Below the pieces are notes generated by a model. The model had not been told where the DNA came from. It did no database searches and saw only the letters and a program-made list of their open reading frames with translations. The translations under genes were made by a program, and so were the position numbers. Source: Vibrio crassostreae (GTDB lineage: Bacteria; Pseudomonadota; Gammaproteobacteria; Enterobacterales; Vibrionaceae). Taken from it: a stretch of DNA of 64,000 bases. Numbering within the stretch: the first letter of the stretch is position 1; each line of letters opens with the position of its first letter. Positions 41,175 through 52,774 of this stretch are shown piece by piece. The stretch is taken from positions 1,178,001 through 1,242,000 of the forward strand of contig NZ_AP025476.1 of NCBI RefSeq assembly GCF_024347415.1, read 5' to 3'.

Positions 41175-42227
41175 GTGGAAGTTCGTCATGACTGGACAGT
41201 TGCTGAAGTAACAGCGCTGCTTGAAAAACCGTTTATGGATTTAATGTTTGAAGCTCAAGTCGTTCATAGACAGTACCAAGAGCACAACCACGTGCAGGTG
41301 AGTACGCTTTTGTCGATAAAGACAGGTGCTTGTCCTGAAGATTGTAAGTACTGCCCTCAAAGTGCTCACTACCGAACGGATGTCGACAAAGAACGCTTAA
41401 TGGAAGTTGAGCGTGTTTTGGATGCAGCGCAAAAAGCCAAGAATGCGGGCTCAACTCGTTTTTGTATGGGCGCTGCATGGAAAAACCCGAAAGAACGCGA
41501 TATGCCTCACCTAACTGACATGATCAAAGGTGTGAAAGGCATGGGTCTAGAAACCTGTATGACATTGGGCATGTTAACGCCGGATCAAGCAGGTGAGCTA
41601 GCCAACGCAGGTTTGGACTACTACAACCATAACCTTGATACGTCTCCAGAGTTTTACGGCAGCATTATTACCACTCGTACTTACCAAGATCGTTTAGATA
41701 CGCTATCTCACGTGCGTGATGCCGGAATGAAGATCTGTTCTGGTGGCATCATCGGTATGGGCGAAAGCACCAATGACCGCGCAGGCCTTCTTGTAGAACT
41801 GGCGAACCTTCCAGTACACCCTGAAAGTGTACCAATCAACATGCTTGTAAAAGTGAAAGGCACACCGATGGAAAACGTCGATGATGTCGAGTCTTTCGAC
41901 TTCATCAAGCTGATTGCAATTGCACGTATTATGATGCCCATGTCTGCGGTTCGCTTATCTGCAGGCCGTGAGAACATGAACGAACAGATGCAAGCGATGT
42001 GTTTCATGGCGGGTGCGAACTCTATCTTCTACGGTTGTAAGCTACTGACGACGCCAAACCCTGATGAAGACACGGATATGCAGTTGTTTAAGAAGCTGGG
42101 TATCAACAGCCAAGAAGTGGCTCAAAAGCCAGACGAAATTCAAGAAAACGAACTGTTAGATCAAGTGGTGGAGCGCGTTGCGGCTCGTCCAACTAAAGAT
42201 GACATGTTCTACGATGCCACTGTTTAA
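41175..42227 (+). CDS. bioB: Biotin synthase
   Basis: BioB is a radical-SAM enzyme that inserts sulfur into dethiobiotin to form biotin. The 350-residue protein starts at GTG, with AAGGA upstream. It has the CxxxCxxC cluster motif (CPEDCKYC near residue 54) for the 4Fe-4S cluster, plus conserved Cys and Arg residues for the 2Fe-2S cluster (RLSAGREN). Its 3' end overlaps the likely bioF start by 14 bp. It is first in bioBFCD, repressed through the BirA operator upstream. Confidence 0.97.
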   Translation: MEVRHDWTVAEVTALLEKPFMDLMFEAQVVHRQYQEHNHVQVSTLLSIKTGACPEDCKYCPQSAHYRTDVDKERLMEVERVLDAAQKAKNAGSTRFCMGAAWKNPKERDMPHLTDMIKGVKGMGLETCMTLGMLTPDQAGELANAGLDYYNHNLDTSPEFYGSIITTRTYQDRLDTLSHVRDAGMKICSGGIIGMGESTNDRAGLLVELANLPVHPESVPINMLVKVKGTPMENVDDVESFDFIKLIAIARIMMPMSAVRLSAGRENMNEQMQAMCFMAGANSIFYGCKLLTTPNPDEDTDMQLFKKLGINSQEVAQKPDEIQENELLDQVVERVAARPTKDDMFYDATV

Positions 42228-43425
42228 AGCTCGCATTAAAGAAGCCCTTGTTCATCGCCATGAGCAAGGGTTGACTCGCCAACTCAAGGTGCTTGAAAAC
42301 AGCAATGGACCTTTGCTAAATAGCGAAGGTTCTAGTTTCATCAATTTTTCGAGTAATGATTATTTAGGCTTGGCGAACGATCCTGAACTGGTGGATGCAT
42401 GGCAAACGGGTCTTTCACAATATGGAGCTGGAAGTGCGGCGTCGCCATTGGTTACAGGCTTTAGTCCTGCTCATCGAAATTTAGAGGCTCAACTGTGTGA
42501 ATGGCTTGGCTTTGAACGTGCCATTGTCTTTAGTTCTGGTTTCAGTGCTAATCAAGCTTTGTTGTTTTCTCTGCTCGAAAAAGGCGACTCTCTGTTGCAA
42601 GACAAACTTAACCACGCCTCTTTGATGGAAGCGGGGATACTTTCACCTGCAACCATGAAACGCTTTAAGCACAACGACACACAGCATCTAGAGTCGCTAT
42701 TAAGCCGATCTCCACAATCCTTGGTCGTGACTGAAGGTGTGTTCAGCATGGATGGCGATCAAGCGCCTCTCAGCCAGATATCTACCCTGACTCATCAATA
42801 CGACAGTTGGTTGGCGGTTGATGATGCCCACGGTATCGGCGTATTAGGTGATAAAGGGGCCGGGAGCTGCAGTGCGGCACAAGTCTCACCTGATATTTTG
42901 GTGGTGACCTTTGGTAAAGCATTTGGCCTTTCTGGTGCTGCGATTCTTTGTTCGTCAGAAGTGGGTGATTACTTAACTCAGTTTGCTCGTCATCATGTGT
43001 ACTCGACGGCGATGCCACCTTCACAAGCGGTGGCTTTGTCTCATGCGTGTAAGATGATTCAGACGCAAGAGTGGCGTCGAGAGAAGTTAACTGAGTTAGG
43101 AGCTCTCTATAAAGAGCAGATGAGTGGTGTAACAGGTTTCATTGATACTCAGACTCCGATTAAGCCGTTTGTGATTGGCGATGCTCAAGCTGCATTATCT
43201 ATAGCGGAAGAATTGAAGCGTAACCAAGTTTGGGTCACGGCGATAAGGCCACCAACCATTCCGACAGGGACTGCGCGTCTGCGAATTACGTTAACGGCCA
43301 ACCACAGTCAGAAGCAGGTTCTTCAGTTAACTGACTCGTTGCTTCAAGCAATAGATCGAAGCAACGACTCTGAAAGCAAACCAAGCATAGAATCAAGCGT
43401 TGAATTAAAGAAAGAGGCTCAGTAA
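42214..43425 (+). CDS. bioF: 8-amino-7-oxononanoate synthase
   Basis: BioF condenses pimeloyl-ACP with L-alanine to give KAPA. The PLP-dependent enzyme has [13 protein letters not shown] near the N-terminus, the [11 protein letters not shown] motif and PLP lysine in [13 protein letters not shown]. The frame is open from a TTG at 42178, but the ATG at 42214 ([12 protein letters not shown]) gives the usual family start and 403 residues; it overlaps bioB by 14 bp. The C-terminal tail after residue ~385 is a short Ser/Glu-rich extension. bioC starts immediately after the stop. Confidence 0.95.
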   Translation: MPLFKARIKEALVHRHEQGLTRQLKVLENSNGPLLNSEGSSFINFSSNDYLGLANDPELVDAWQTGLSQYGAGSAASPLVTGFSPAHRNLEAQLCEWLGFERAIVFSSGFSANQALLFSLLEKGDSLLQDKLNHASLMEAGILSPATMKRFKHNDTQHLESLLSRSPQSLVVTEGVFSMDGDQAPLSQISTLTHQYDSWLAVDDAHGIGVLGDKGAGSCSAAQVSPDILVVTFGKAFGLSGAAILCSSEVGDYLTQFARHHVYSTAMPPSQAVALSHACKMIQTQEWRREKLTELGALYKEQMSGVTGFIDTQTPIKPFVIGDAQAALSIAEELKRNQVWVTAIRPPTIPTGTARLRITLTANHSQKQVLQLTDSLLQAIDRSNDSESKPSIESSVELKKEAQ

Positions 43426-44229
43426 ATGTCACAAGAAGCAGTAGTGCATAATTACGTAAGCCAAGATAAGAGTGCGATTGCTGAAGCCTTCGGTAAAGCA
43501 GCAACAACCTATGATAAACACGCTGAGTTTCAGCGCGATGTCGGCCACCTACTACTGGATAAGCTACCGAGAGACCTCTCAGGTTTAAAGGTGCTTGATT
43601 TAGGTTGTGGCACTGGCTACTTCTCAGATCAGATGGTGAAGCGCGGTGCTGAAGTGGTGTGTGCCGATCTTTCTGTTGGAATGTTAGAAAGGGCAGAACA
43701 GCGTTGTGGTGCATCGGTCTCTTTATATCAACAAGCCGACGCCGAGCAATTACCGTTTGAAGATGGCTGTTTTGACATCGTTTTTTCAAGCTTAGCGTTA
43801 CAATGGTGTGATGATTTATCGTCACCTTTAAAGGAGATGAAGCGCGTTGTAGCAACTGGTGGACGTGTGATTTTCTCAACTTTGCTTGATGGGTCACTGT
43901 TTGAACTGGAAAAATCATGGTCCAAAATTGACGCACATCAACACGTTAACCATTTTATTACAATCAATCAGGTAAAAATTGCGTTAGCGCAATCTAGCTG
44001 TACTGCTCATCAACTAGACTTGCCCACCATCACCGTTTGGTACGACACTGCGTTTGAACTGATGCGCGACCTTAAAGGTATCGGCGCTAATCACGTAAGT
44101 GGTCGCTCACAAGGTTTAACAAGTCGTCGCATGTTGCAGCTTGTTGAACGGGAATATCGAGAGTTTAAAAACCATCAAGGTTTCTTGCCAGCAACATATC
44201 AAGTTTGTTTAGGGGTTATTCAATTATGA
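43426..44229 (+). CDS. bioC: Malonyl-[ACP] O-methyltransferase BioC
   Basis: BioC methylates the free carboxyl of malonyl-ACP, which disguises it for fatty-acid elongation to pimeloyl-ACP methyl ester. The 267-residue class I methyltransferase has motif [12 protein letters not shown] near residue 55, acidic DLSVGML at the end of beta-2 and the [12 protein letters not shown] motif typical of BioC. Its stop overlaps the bioD ATG (ATGA). No bioH esterase is encoded in this window, so it must lie elsewhere. Confidence 0.95.
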   Translation: MSQEAVVHNYVSQDKSAIAEAFGKAATTYDKHAEFQRDVGHLLLDKLPRDLSGLKVLDLGCGTGYFSDQMVKRGAEVVCADLSVGMLERAEQRCGASVSLYQQADAEQLPFEDGCFDIVFSSLALQWCDDLSSPLKEMKRVVATGGRVIFSTLLDGSLFELEKSWSKIDAHQHVNHFITINQVKIALAQSSCTAHQLDLPTITVWYDTAFELMRDLKGIGANHVSGRSQGLTSRRMLQLVEREYREFKNHQGFLPATYQVCLGVIQL

Positions 44230-44909
44230 TTGATGCATTATTTATTGCAGGTACGGATACCGAAGTGGGAAAAACTGTGGTTTCAAAAGCGATTCTTCAA
44301 GCTTTGGCCGCACAAGATCTATCAACAATTGGTTACAAGCCAGTTGCAGCAGGGAGTGAGAAATCCCCTGAAGGTTTACGTAATAGTGATGCTCTGCATC
44401 TTCAAGAAGCAGCGACGCAAGATATTGCTTACGAAGACGTCAACCCGTATGCGCTATTGTTACCGTCATCGCCTCACATCGCTGCTAAACATGACGGTGT
44501 TGTAATTGATGAAGCGGTATTATCAGCGAAGCTAGAACAGCATAAGCAAAATTCTGACATCGTGTTAGTTGAAGGTGCTGGTGGCTGGCGTGTACCGGTT
44601 TCAGATGATGAATATTTGTCTAGCTGGGTTAAAAAAGAGCAGTTGCCAGTAGTACTTACTGTGGGTATTAAGCTTGGTTGTTTGAGCCACGCTCTATTAA
44701 CGGCAGAAGCGATTCGTGCTGATGGCCTAAACCTAGTAGGTTGGGTCGCAAACCGTATCAATCCGGGTACTGAGCACTACGCAGATATTATTGCGATGCT
44801 TGAAGATAAGCTAGGTGCGCCAAAGTTAGGTGAAATCCCTTACGTACCAAAAGCGAAGTCTAAGAACATTGGTAAGTACATTGATGTGCAGCCTTTGCTT
44901 GCGCTTTAA
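44226..44909 (+). CDS. bioD: ATP-dependent dethiobiotin synthetase
   Basis: BioD closes the ureido ring of DAPA with CO2 and ATP to give dethiobiotin. The P-loop [10 protein letters not shown] near the N-terminus, KPVAAGSE and [10 protein letters not shown] motifs are all present. The frame is open seven codons earlier, but ATG at 44226 ([17 protein letters not shown]) overlaps the bioC stop by 4 bp and gives 227 residues, the family length. It is the last gene of bioBFCD, with a terminator after it. Confidence 0.96.
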   Translation: MIDALFIAGTDTEVGKTVVSKAILQALAAQDLSTIGYKPVAAGSEKSPEGLRNSDALHLQEAATQDIAYEDVNPYALLLPSSPHIAAKHDGVVIDEAVLSAKLEQHKQNSDIVLVEGAGGWRVPVSDDEYLSSWVKKEQLPVVLTVGIKLGCLSHALLTAEAIRADGLNLVGWVANRINPGTEHYADIIAMLEDKLGAPKLGEIPYVPKAKSKNIGKYIDVQPLLAL

Positions 44910-44933
44910 TTATCACCTTATGTACTAAATAAG

Positions 44934-44959
44934 AAAAGGGCTGCGATTGCAGCCCTTTT
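44934..44959. terminator. Intrinsic terminator after bioD
   Basis: AAAAGGGCTGC pairs perfectly with GCAGCCCTTTT around GATT, followed by GCTATTTT. The flanking A and T tracts could also serve the convergent small gene. Confidence 0.92.
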
Positions 44960-45022
44960 GCTATTTTAAGCCTTTAGATCTTAAGTTGATAAACAACCGG
45001 TCTTTTAATAGAAAGCTTGGGA

Positions 45023-45190
45023 TTAATGTTCTTTTGTCAGTCCCATTAAAGCTTGCTGTGTTTCTGTGATCTTTGTCTGTGCAGTTTTCGGTGTTAGGAT
45101 TCCGATCTGCTTTTTCGCTTCTTCTTCAGTAATCCCTAGGTGACAGCACAGTAAATCGATAGCCATTTGAGTGTTAGTACCTTCAACCAT
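45023..45190 (-). CDS. Small orphan protein, 55 residues
   Basis: I do not recognise this protein. The ATG at 45190 has an excellent GGGAAGA ribosome binding site, which is why I prefer it to the upstream ATG at 45211. The product (MVEGTNTQMAIDLLCCHLGI...) is short, mostly helical, with a Cys-Cys pair and a LGITEEEAKK segment resembling a UBA-like or small regulatory helix pair. There is no signal peptide or membrane segment. It stands alone between the bioD terminator and htpX on the opposite strand. The good ribosome binding site makes it a likely real gene. Confidence 0.65.
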   Translation of the reverse strand: MVEGTNTQMAIDLLCCHLGITEEEAKKQIGILTPKTAQTKITETQQALMGLTKEH

Positions 45191-45467
45191 GATTCTTCCC
45201 TTTTTGTACATGGACTAGCCAATAAATCATCTGAAGTCACTGTAAACGGATTGTTATATCGACACCATACGACTTAGGTCTAATAGACTAGATTTAATTC
45301 GGATATGGTCTCGTAATCAAATGTTGCAATTTAATGCTTAACCTTGTTTTCTTAATCTAAGACTATATGTATAAGTAAGTATAAGTCTTCAAGGTTGGAA
45401 TCTATTGCTGTCTACCTTGTCTATAACAATAAGTTTTATAAAAACAGCTTTCATGCGGAGATAAGTA

Positions 45468-46331
45468 ATGAAGCGAGTAATGTTGTTCCTTGCAACCAAC
45501 CTAGCGGTTGTATTGGTTCTAAGTGTTGTTCTTAATATTGTATACGCAGTCACAGGTATGCAACCCGGTAGCCTCTCAGGCTTATTGGTGATGGCTGCGG
45601 TATTTGGTTTTGGCGGCTCATTCATTTCATTAATGATGTCAAAGAAAATGGCGCTACGCTCTGTAGGCGGCATGGTCATTGAAAGCCCGCGCAATGAAAC
45701 AGAACATTGGTTGATGGAGACGGTAAGCCGTCAATCTCAACAGGTTGGTATTGGTATGCCAACAGTGGCGATCTACGACTCGCCAGACATCAACGCATTC
45801 GCGACAGGCGCTAAGCGTGACGATTCATTGGTCGCAGTATCAACAGGCCTGCTGCACAACATGACGCGTGATGAAGCTGAAGCGGTGTTGGCTCATGAAG
45901 TTAGCCATATCGCGAACGGCGACATGGTGACAATGACTCTAATGCAGGGTGTTGTGAACACGTTCGTTATCTTCCTATCTCGTTTCATCGCCAACATTGT
46001 TGCGTCGAATGACAACGAAGAAGAGGGTGGCAGCAACATGATGGTGTACTTCGGTGTGTCTATGGTGCTGGAATTGGTATTTGGTTTCCTAGCGAGCTTC
46101 ATTACGATGTGGTATAGCCGCCATCGTGAGTTCCATGCTGATGCAGGTGCTGCGCACTTGGTAGGTAAAGATAAGATGATTGCAGCGCTAGAGCGTCTAA
46201 AAGTGAGCCACGAGCCGCAATTAGAAGGTTCTATGATGGCGTTTGGTATTAACGGTAAGAAGTCTCTTACTGAGCTATTAATGAGCCATCCGCCACTAGA
46301 TAAGCGTATTGCGTCTCTACGTAACATGTAA
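45468..46331 (+). CDS. htpX: Heat-shock protease HtpX
   Basis: HtpX is an inner-membrane zinc metalloprotease that degrades damaged membrane proteins, overlapping with FtsH. The 287-residue protein has two N-terminal TM helices (about residues 4-24 and 35-55), the zinc motif HEVSH ([11 protein letters not shown]) near residue 140, two further TM helices and the third zinc ligand Glu in [13 protein letters not shown]. It has a GGAG ribosome binding site and its own upstream region. I could not identify a clear heat-shock promoter. A terminator follows. Confidence 0.96.
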   Translation: MKRVMLFLATNLAVVLVLSVVLNIVYAVTGMQPGSLSGLLVMAAVFGFGGSFISLMMSKKMALRSVGGMVIESPRNETEHWLMETVSRQSQQVGIGMPTVAIYDSPDINAFATGAKRDDSLVAVSTGLLHNMTRDEAEAVLAHEVSHIANGDMVTMTLMQGVVNTFVIFLSRFIANIVASNDNEEEGGSNMMVYFGVSMVLELVFGFLASFITMWYSRHREFHADAGAAHLVGKDKMIAALERLKVSHEPQLEGSMMAFGINGKKSLTELLMSHPPLDKRIASLRNM

Positions 46332-46373
46332 TTTCTAATATGATTAGCCATCGCTAGTCGACAAGAAAAATCT

Positions 46374-46400
46374 AAAGGCTTCCTTCGGGAGGCCTTTTTT
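46374..46400 (+). terminator. Intrinsic terminator after htpX
   Basis: AAAGGCTTCC pairs with GGGAGGCCTTT (one G-U), followed by a T run. Confidence 0.88.
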
Positions 46401-46558
46401 GATCTTGGCGCTTAAGATAACAAGTGTTGAGGTATCAGGTGTAGTTGTAGCTAGGTGATTAAATTGAATGAGTAGGGGGCGAGTAGATCAATTGGAGGAG
46501 GCTTGGTGTTCTTATGTTTACGATTCTTGTGTCGATAGATTTAATTCCGCGCAATAAA

Positions 46559-46583
46559 AAGGCTTCCACATGGGAAGCCTTAG
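46559..46583 (-). terminator. Intrinsic terminator after purB
   Basis: On the minus strand, AAGGCTTCCC and GGAAGCCTT form a stem followed by TTTTTAT, 28 bp past the purB stop. Its core is nearly the same as that of the htpX terminator 160 bp away. Confidence 0.88.
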
Positions 46584-46610
46584 TCTATTCTGCGATTCGA
46601 AATTCGAATC

Positions 46611-48020
<1,410 letters not shown>

Positions 48021-48085
48021 TTATACCAGTAACAATCTCAATTGTCACGCACATTGCGCAATCGTTTGCGTGAGAGTTGTGTTGA

Positions 48086-48118
48086 TACAAAAAACAAGCT
48101 CGCGACAAGGCGCGAGCT
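48086..48118 (-). terminator. Intrinsic terminator after hflD
   Basis: AGCTCGCG and CGCGAGCT (48097-48118) form an eight-bp perfect stem just past the hflD stop, followed on the minus strand by TTGTTTTTTG. Confidence 0.88.
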
Positions 48119-48124
48119 AATAAA

Positions 48125-48742
48125 TTACATTCGAGCTAGTAGGATTTGAGCCTGCTCGATCATCTTCTTGCGACCGAAGATAAGGTGGCGGCGTTTACCA
48201 CCAACCTGGCGCCATAACACAGCGCTTCGAATCCCTGATAGAAGCAGTGCGCGAACCTTATGTTGGCTCGAGGTTTGTTGAAGTACAGCTGGTGTGCCAG
48301 AAACCTGAATACGAGGGCCTATTGGGCTCACAACATCAAGGTAGATGCTCGCAAGGTTGCTGATCATTTGCTCGTCAAACAGATCAAAGTGTTCAGTTTG
48401 GCGCTCTGCAGTTTGAATGCGATCACCAAGCTGAGACATAGAGTCGTTGCGAGAAGATAGCTTACGCTCAAGAGCCATCAAGCTGATAATGTAACGAGTA
48501 ATATCGCTACCAGCTGGAGTACTATCGATACCTTTTACTAAGCACTCAAGGCCAAGCTTTAGGTTCGCTTCACGTCCAAATACGCCAACGGTGTTCGCCG
48601 GGTTGGTATTTAAAATAGCACTGAGTGAAGCTTCGAAGGCATCTTTATCACAATGGCCGTCTTTCGCTACTTGTTGAACCAAAGCCACAGCTTGGCAAAT
48701 TCCGGCGAAAGCAATAGTACGGTCATAAAGTGTATTAGCCAC
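48125..48742 (-). CDS. hflD: High-frequency lysogenization protein HflD
   Basis: HflD is a peripheral membrane protein known in E. coli for binding lambda CII and affecting lysogeny; its normal cellular role is unclear. The 205-residue all-helical protein begins [24 protein letters not shown], a strongly conserved family start, and has the [23 protein letters not shown] ending region in two pieces. It lies 43 bp downstream of mnmA, the conserved mnmA-hflD pair, and is followed by a terminator. Confidence 0.93.
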   Translation of the reverse strand: MANTLYDRTIAFAGICQAVALVQQVAKDGHCDKDAFEASLSAILNTNPANTVGVFGREANLKLGLECLVKGIDSTPAGSDITRYIISLMALERKLSSRNDSMSQLGDRIQTAERQTEHFDLFDEQMISNLASIYLDVVSPIGPRIQVSGTPAVLQQTSSQHKVRALLLSGIRSAVLWRQVGGKRRHLIFGRKKMIEQAQILLARM

Positions 48743-48785
48743 GTAGTAACTCCTAGTTGTCTTCTATCGTTTGTCGTTCGATTAG

Positions 48786-49922
48786 TTAGATGCGTTTTTC
48801 GATGATACCGCCACCAAGACATACTTCGTCTAGGTAGAACACTGCCGATTGACCTGGGGTCACAGCAATCTGAGGTTCATCAAAAATAACCTTAATGTTC
48901 TCATCATCAATTGGGATGATTGTACAAGGAATATCAGTCTGACGGTAACGTGTTTTTACCGTGCATGTCATAACTTCAGTAATTGGTGTGCGATTTACCC
49001 AATGAAGCTGAGAAGCGATCAAACCTTCTGATTTCAAAAGAGGGTGGTCTTTACCTTGTACTGCGATCAAAACATTACGCTTGAGATCTTTTTCACCAAC
49101 AAACCATGGTTCTTCATTACCGCCGCCACCTTTAGTGCCACCGATATGAAGGCCTTTGCGCTGACCTAGCGTGTGGTACATCAAACCTTGGTGTTGACCA
49201 ATCACTTGGCCTTCAGGTGTTTCGATGTTACCCGGTTGTGCTGGTAGGTATTTGCCTAGGAATTCAGTGAACTTACGCTCACCGATAAAGCAGATGCCTG
49301 TAGAATCTTTCTTCTTCGCTGTGATCAAGTCTTGCTCTTCAGCAATACGTCGCACTTCTGGCTTTTCTAATTCACCGACAGGGAATAGGCTGCGTGCCAC
49401 TTGATCTGAGCTTAGCGTGTATAGGAAGTAGCTTTGGTCTTTGTTGCTGTCTAGACCACGTAGCATTTCTGGTTTTACGCCAGCATCAAGCTCTTCTTGA
49501 GTTGGGAAAGTACGACGAACGTAGTGACCCATCGCAATATAGTCTGCGTCTAGCACTTCATCCGCAAACTCTAAGAATGCTTTGAATTTGATTTCTTTGT
49601 TACAAAGGATATCAGGGTTCGGTGTACGACCCGCTTTGTACTCTTCAAGGAAGTACTCGAATACATTGTCCCAGTATTCCGCAGCAAAGTTGATCGTGTG
49701 TAGGTGGATACCTAGTTTGTCACATACCGCTTGAGCATCAGCAAGGTCTTCAGCTGCCGTGCAGTATTCTTCGTTATCATCTTCTTCCCAGTTTTTCATG
49801 AAAAGGCCTTCTACCTGATAGCCTTGTTGCTGAAGAAGATACGCCGATACTGACGAATCTACACCGCCGGACATACCGACAATTACTTTCTTTTCGCTGT
49901 TTCCAGAGCTGATATCTGACAT
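48786..49922 (-). CDS. mnmA: tRNA-specific 2-thiouridylase MnmA
   Basis: MnmA puts sulfur on U34 of tRNA-Lys, -Glu and -Gln. The 378-residue protein has the PP-loop [10 protein letters not shown] near residue 16, a catalytic Cys in [12 protein letters not shown] and the partner Cys in [12 protein letters not shown], both needed for persulfide transfer. The C-terminal beta-domain is complete. It heads mnmA-hflD and diverges from the small acidic protein gene across 204 bp. Confidence 0.97.
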   Translation of the reverse strand: MSDISSGNSEKKVIVGMSGGVDSSVSAYLLQQQGYQVEGLFMKNWEEDDNEEYCTAAEDLADAQAVCDKLGIHLHTINFAAEYWDNVFEYFLEEYKAGRTPNPDILCNKEIKFKAFLEFADEVLDADYIAMGHYVRRTFPTQEELDAGVKPEMLRGLDSNKDQSYFLYTLSSDQVARSLFPVGELEKPEVRRIAEEQDLITAKKKDSTGICFIGERKFTEFLGKYLPAQPGNIETPEGQVIGQHQGLMYHTLGQRKGLHIGGTKGGGGNEEPWFVGEKDLKRNVLIAVQGKDHPLLKSEGLIASQLHWVNRTPITEVMTCTVKTRYRQTDIPCTIIPIDDENIKVIFDEPQIAVTPGQSAVFYLDEVCLGGGIIEKRI

Positions 49923-50126
49923 GTCTAAACACCGTTACTATTACTTGGTCGCAGATTCTAACAGAAAGAGAAACGCCGTGACAGATCCGAGACCGGAATC
50001 ACAGTTTCATTTGCACAAATAGTGCGCTGACTTTGTTAGAGAATCGCATGAGAGCGAGGTGAGTCGCTAGGATGTCAGAAGTATATGTGGCATAGTCGCT
50101 CGAAATCCAAGACCTGAGATAAAAAA

Positions 50127-50396
50127 ATGTCTGAACAAAATGAATTTATGCAAGAAGAAGAGCTGATTGAGATTATCGAAAACCAGCTTGAAGATGGCGA
50201 ACCTGTAAAAGTTAAAGAGACGCTGATGCGTTTAACGATGACTGGTACTCCTCGTGAAGAGGCAATTGCGGCTATGGCATGTGCACTGGCAATTGAAGTC
50301 TTTGACGTTATGAAAAACGGCGCGGAGTTCAATCAAAAACGTTACGCAGAGCATTTGGGTATGCTGCCTGATCTGAGCTTTATGGAAGGCGAATAA
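50127..50396 (+). CDS. Small acidic protein of unknown function
   Basis: I do not recognise a named family. The 89-residue protein (MSEQNEFMQEEELIEIIENQ...) is acidic, soluble and mostly helical, with a central RLTMTGTPREEAIAAMACALAIE segment split over two helices and no Cys-rich or catalytic motif. There is no strong ribosome binding site beyond GAGA about 10 bases upstream. It lies between mnmA and gsk. Its clean length and placement suggest a conserved vibrio gene, but nothing shows its role. Confidence 0.75.
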   Translation: MSEQNEFMQEEELIEIIENQLEDGEPVKVKETLMRLTMTGTPREEAIAAMACALAIEVFDVMKNGAEFNQKRYAEHLGMLPDLSFMEGE

Positions 50397-50498
50397 AAAA
50401 AAGCTTCAGCAAACGTTTGCTATAGTTTGAAAGATTGCCGCGTTAAATATAGCGAGGTAGAATCCGCCACCTATTTCCCCTTGACTTAGACTAGCCCT

Positions 50499-51803
50499 AT
50501 GAAATTCCCTGGACAACGTAAATCAAAGCACTACTTTCCGGTTCACGCTCGTGATCCTCTAGTGAGCCAAGCTCAAAGCAGTAAAAGAATGTCACGCACT
50601 CATATTATCGGTATTGACCAAACATTGGTGGATATTGAAGCAAAGGTGAGTTCTGAACTTATTGAGAAGTATGGTTTGAGCAAGGGACATTCACTGGTTA
50701 TTGGTGACGCAGCCGCTGAATCTTTATATCAAGAATTAAAAGAACAGTGCCTGATTACCAATGAATACGCTGGTGGCACAATTGGTAACACATTACACAA
50801 CTATTCAGTGCTAGCGGATGACCGTTCTACTCTACTGGGTGTAATGAGCCAAGATATTAAGATTGGTAGCTACGGTTACCGCTATTTATGTAATACATCA
50901 AGCAGAATGGACCTGAACCATTTACAAGGGGTAGATGGCGCAATTGGTCGCTGCTTTGCATTAATTACAGAAGACGGTGAACGTACTTTCGCAATTAGCG
51001 AAGGACAAATGAACCAATTAAAACCAGAAAGCATTCCTGAAAAGATCTTCAAAAGTGCTTCTGCTTTAGTTTTAACGGCTTATTTAGTTCGTTGTAAGCC
51101 AGGTGACCCTATGCCTGAAGCTACAATGAAAGCGATCGAATACGCGAAGAAATACGATGTGCCTGTTGTTTTGACCCTTGGTACTAAATTTGTTATTCAA
51201 GATGATCCAGAATTCTGGAAAGATTTCCTTGAGCAACATGTAACTGTTGTTGCAATGAATGAAGATGAAGCTGAAGCATTAACAGGCGAGAGTGATCCGC
51301 TTGCTGCTTCAGATAAAGCGTTAGAGTGGGTAGACCTTGTTCTATGTACTGCAGGCCCTGTTGGCCTATTCATGGCGGGTTACACGGAAGATGCAGCTAA
51401 ACGTGAAACGTCACTGCCTTTACTTCCAGGTTCAATCGCAGAGTTCAACCGTTTTGAATTTAGCCGTCCTGCGCATAAAGATTTATGTGAAAACCCAACC
51501 AAAGTGTATTCGCATATTGCGCCATACATGGGCGGTCCGGAAAAAATCAAAAATACGAATGGTGCAGGTGATGCTGCGTTATCAGCTTTATTACATGATA
51601 TGGCTGCGAATAAGTACCACAAAGAAAACGTGCCAAACTCAAGTAAGCACCAACATTCATTCTTGACGTACTCTTCGTTCTCACAAGTTTGTAAATATTC
51701 TAACCGTGCTAGCTATGAAGTGTTGGTTCAACACTCTCCACGTTTATCTCGTGGCCTTCCTGAAAGAGAAGATAGCCTAGAAGAAGCGTACTGGGAAAGA
51801 TAA
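50499..51803 (+). CDS. gsk: Inosine-guanosine kinase
   Basis: Gsk phosphorylates inosine and guanosine with ATP for purine salvage. The 434-residue PfkB-family kinase begins MKFPGQRKSKHYFPV, has the HIIGIDQTLVDIEA start strand, the GGTIGNTLHN substrate region and the catalytic GAGD motif (NTNGAGDAALSAL near residue 350). This long subfamily is typical of gammaproteobacteria. No strong Shine-Dalgarno sequence is seen before the ATG. It is convergent with hns, with an inverted repeat and a terminator in between. Confidence 0.95.
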   Translation: MKFPGQRKSKHYFPVHARDPLVSQAQSSKRMSRTHIIGIDQTLVDIEAKVSSELIEKYGLSKGHSLVIGDAAAESLYQELKEQCLITNEYAGGTIGNTLHNYSVLADDRSTLLGVMSQDIKIGSYGYRYLCNTSSRMDLNHLQGVDGAIGRCFALITEDGERTFAISEGQMNQLKPESIPEKIFKSASALVLTAYLVRCKPGDPMPEATMKAIEYAKKYDVPVVLTLGTKFVIQDDPEFWKDFLEQHVTVVAMNEDEAEALTGESDPLAASDKALEWVDLVLCTAGPVGLFMAGYTEDAAKRETSLPLLPGSIAEFNRFEFSRPAHKDLCENPTKVYSHIAPYMGGPEKIKNTNGAGDAALSALLHDMAANKYHKENVPNSSKHQHSFLTYSSFSQVCKYSNRASYEVLVQHSPRLSRGLPEREDSLEEAYWER

Positions 51804-51823
51804 GTTACTTTCTTTAATCAGTA

Positions 51824-51862
51824 GTACTATCAGTATCAGTTAGTTTCTAATACTGATAGTAC
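51824..51862. repeat. Perfect 13-bp inverted repeat between gsk and hns
   Basis: GTACTATCAGTAT (51824-51836) and ATACTGATAGTAC (51850-51862) are exact reverse complements separated by 13 bases. It lies between the gsk stop and the terminator. It has no T run of its own and could stabilise the gsk 3' end or bind a protein. Confidence 0.85.
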
Positions 51863-51872
51863 AAATATAAAA

Positions 51873-51896
51873 AAGGCTCCGAAAGGAGCCTTTTTT
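51873..51896. terminator. Terminator between gsk and hns
   Basis: AAGGCTCC pairs perfectly with GGAGCCTT around GAAA, with A and T tracts on each side. Confidence 0.93.
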
Positions 51897-51997
51897 GTTT
51901 CTGAATATATTGAAGTCGTAAATAATACTTTGGTCGACTTAAATATTAATTCTATTGCTTAGCGTGTAATTGATTACTCACTAAGTAAACAAAATGT

Positions 51998-52408
51998 TTA
52001 GATAGCAAACTCTTCTAGAGATTTACCAGCATCTAGCTGTTCTTGGATAGCTGAAGGCGTACGGCCTTGACCTGTCCAAGTCTTCTCGTCGCCGTTTGCG
52101 TCTACATATTTGTATTTCGCTGGGCGAGGAGCGCGTTTAGCTTTTGTTGTTTTAGATTTTGCTTCACCAGAAAGTGCAGCAATAAGATCGGCAACATCAA
52201 TTCCATCTTTTGCAATTTGTTCAGCAATAGCAGAAAGCTTAGCTTCTTGCTCTGCTTTAGCAGCACGCTCTTCAGCTTCAGACTCTTGACGCTCTTGTAC
52301 AACAATAGTCAGCTTGTCTAGCGCTTCTTCAAGTTGCTCAAGAGTTAATTCACGTGAGAACGCACGAAGGCTGCGGATATTTAATAGAGTTTTTGTTAAT
52401 TCAGACAT
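51998..52408 (-). CDS. hns: H-NS family nucleoid protein (VicH-like)
   Basis: H-NS coats AT-rich DNA and silences horizontally acquired and many native genes. The 136-residue protein has an N-terminal dimerisation coiled-coil (residues ~1-65) and a C-terminal DNA-binding domain with the hook in KTWTGQGRTPSAI. I chose ATG at 52408 (MSELTKTLLNIRSLRAFSRE) because it gives the standard family start and GGA lies upstream; the frame is open five codons more. The position next to gsk and the lysine transporter matches vicH of V. cholerae. Confidence 0.96.
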   Translation of the reverse strand: MSELTKTLLNIRSLRAFSRELTLEQLEEALDKLTIVVQERQESEAEERAAKAEQEAKLSAIAEQIAKDGIDVADLIAALSGEAKSKTTKAKRAPRPAKYKYVDANGDEKTWTGQGRTPSAIQEQLDAGKSLEEFAI

Positions 52409-52774
52409 GATATTTTCCATCAAGGTAAACTAAATAATCCTCCTAATAATAAACAGAGCCTAGGAATAAAACAAATAGTATTTCTTCTATTACATATTTA
52501 AATATAAAAGTGAGATGAATCGTTGAAAATTCAAAGCTGTATTTCTATCGAATTTATAATAATTATTAAGATTATCTTAAAAACTGATATGTGACTGGTG
52601 GAGTAGTTAACTTATGTAGACTAATCTCTTATTGATTAGTTCATTAGCAAAAAGCTATTTTTCTCGGAATGATATGTTGCATTGTTACTCTTGATGAGTA
52701 CAATTGCGGCTACCTGATGCGAGGTATTGGTTAATTTGTTGTTAAACTCTGGTTTGCACGGTTAATAATGTTAT
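52409..52774. promoter_or_regulatory. AT-rich region between hns and the lysine riboswitch
   Basis: No ORF. It must hold the hns promoter (minus strand) and the riboswitch promoter (plus). Hairpins are visible: ACTAATC/GATTAGT (52620-52640) and TACTC/GAGTA with flanking pairs (about 52683-52706). The strong AT-richness next to hns fits autoregulation by H-NS, which is inference. Confidence 0.45.

Noticed and set aside
43286..43936. 216-residue minus-strand ORF across bioF and bioC
   Set aside because: It spans the junction of two well-supported genes on the other strand and has no recognisable domain.
46374..46583. Direct repeat from the two AAGGCTTCC hairpins
   Set aside because: Both are ordinary terminators of convergent genes; the shared core is short and common among terminators.
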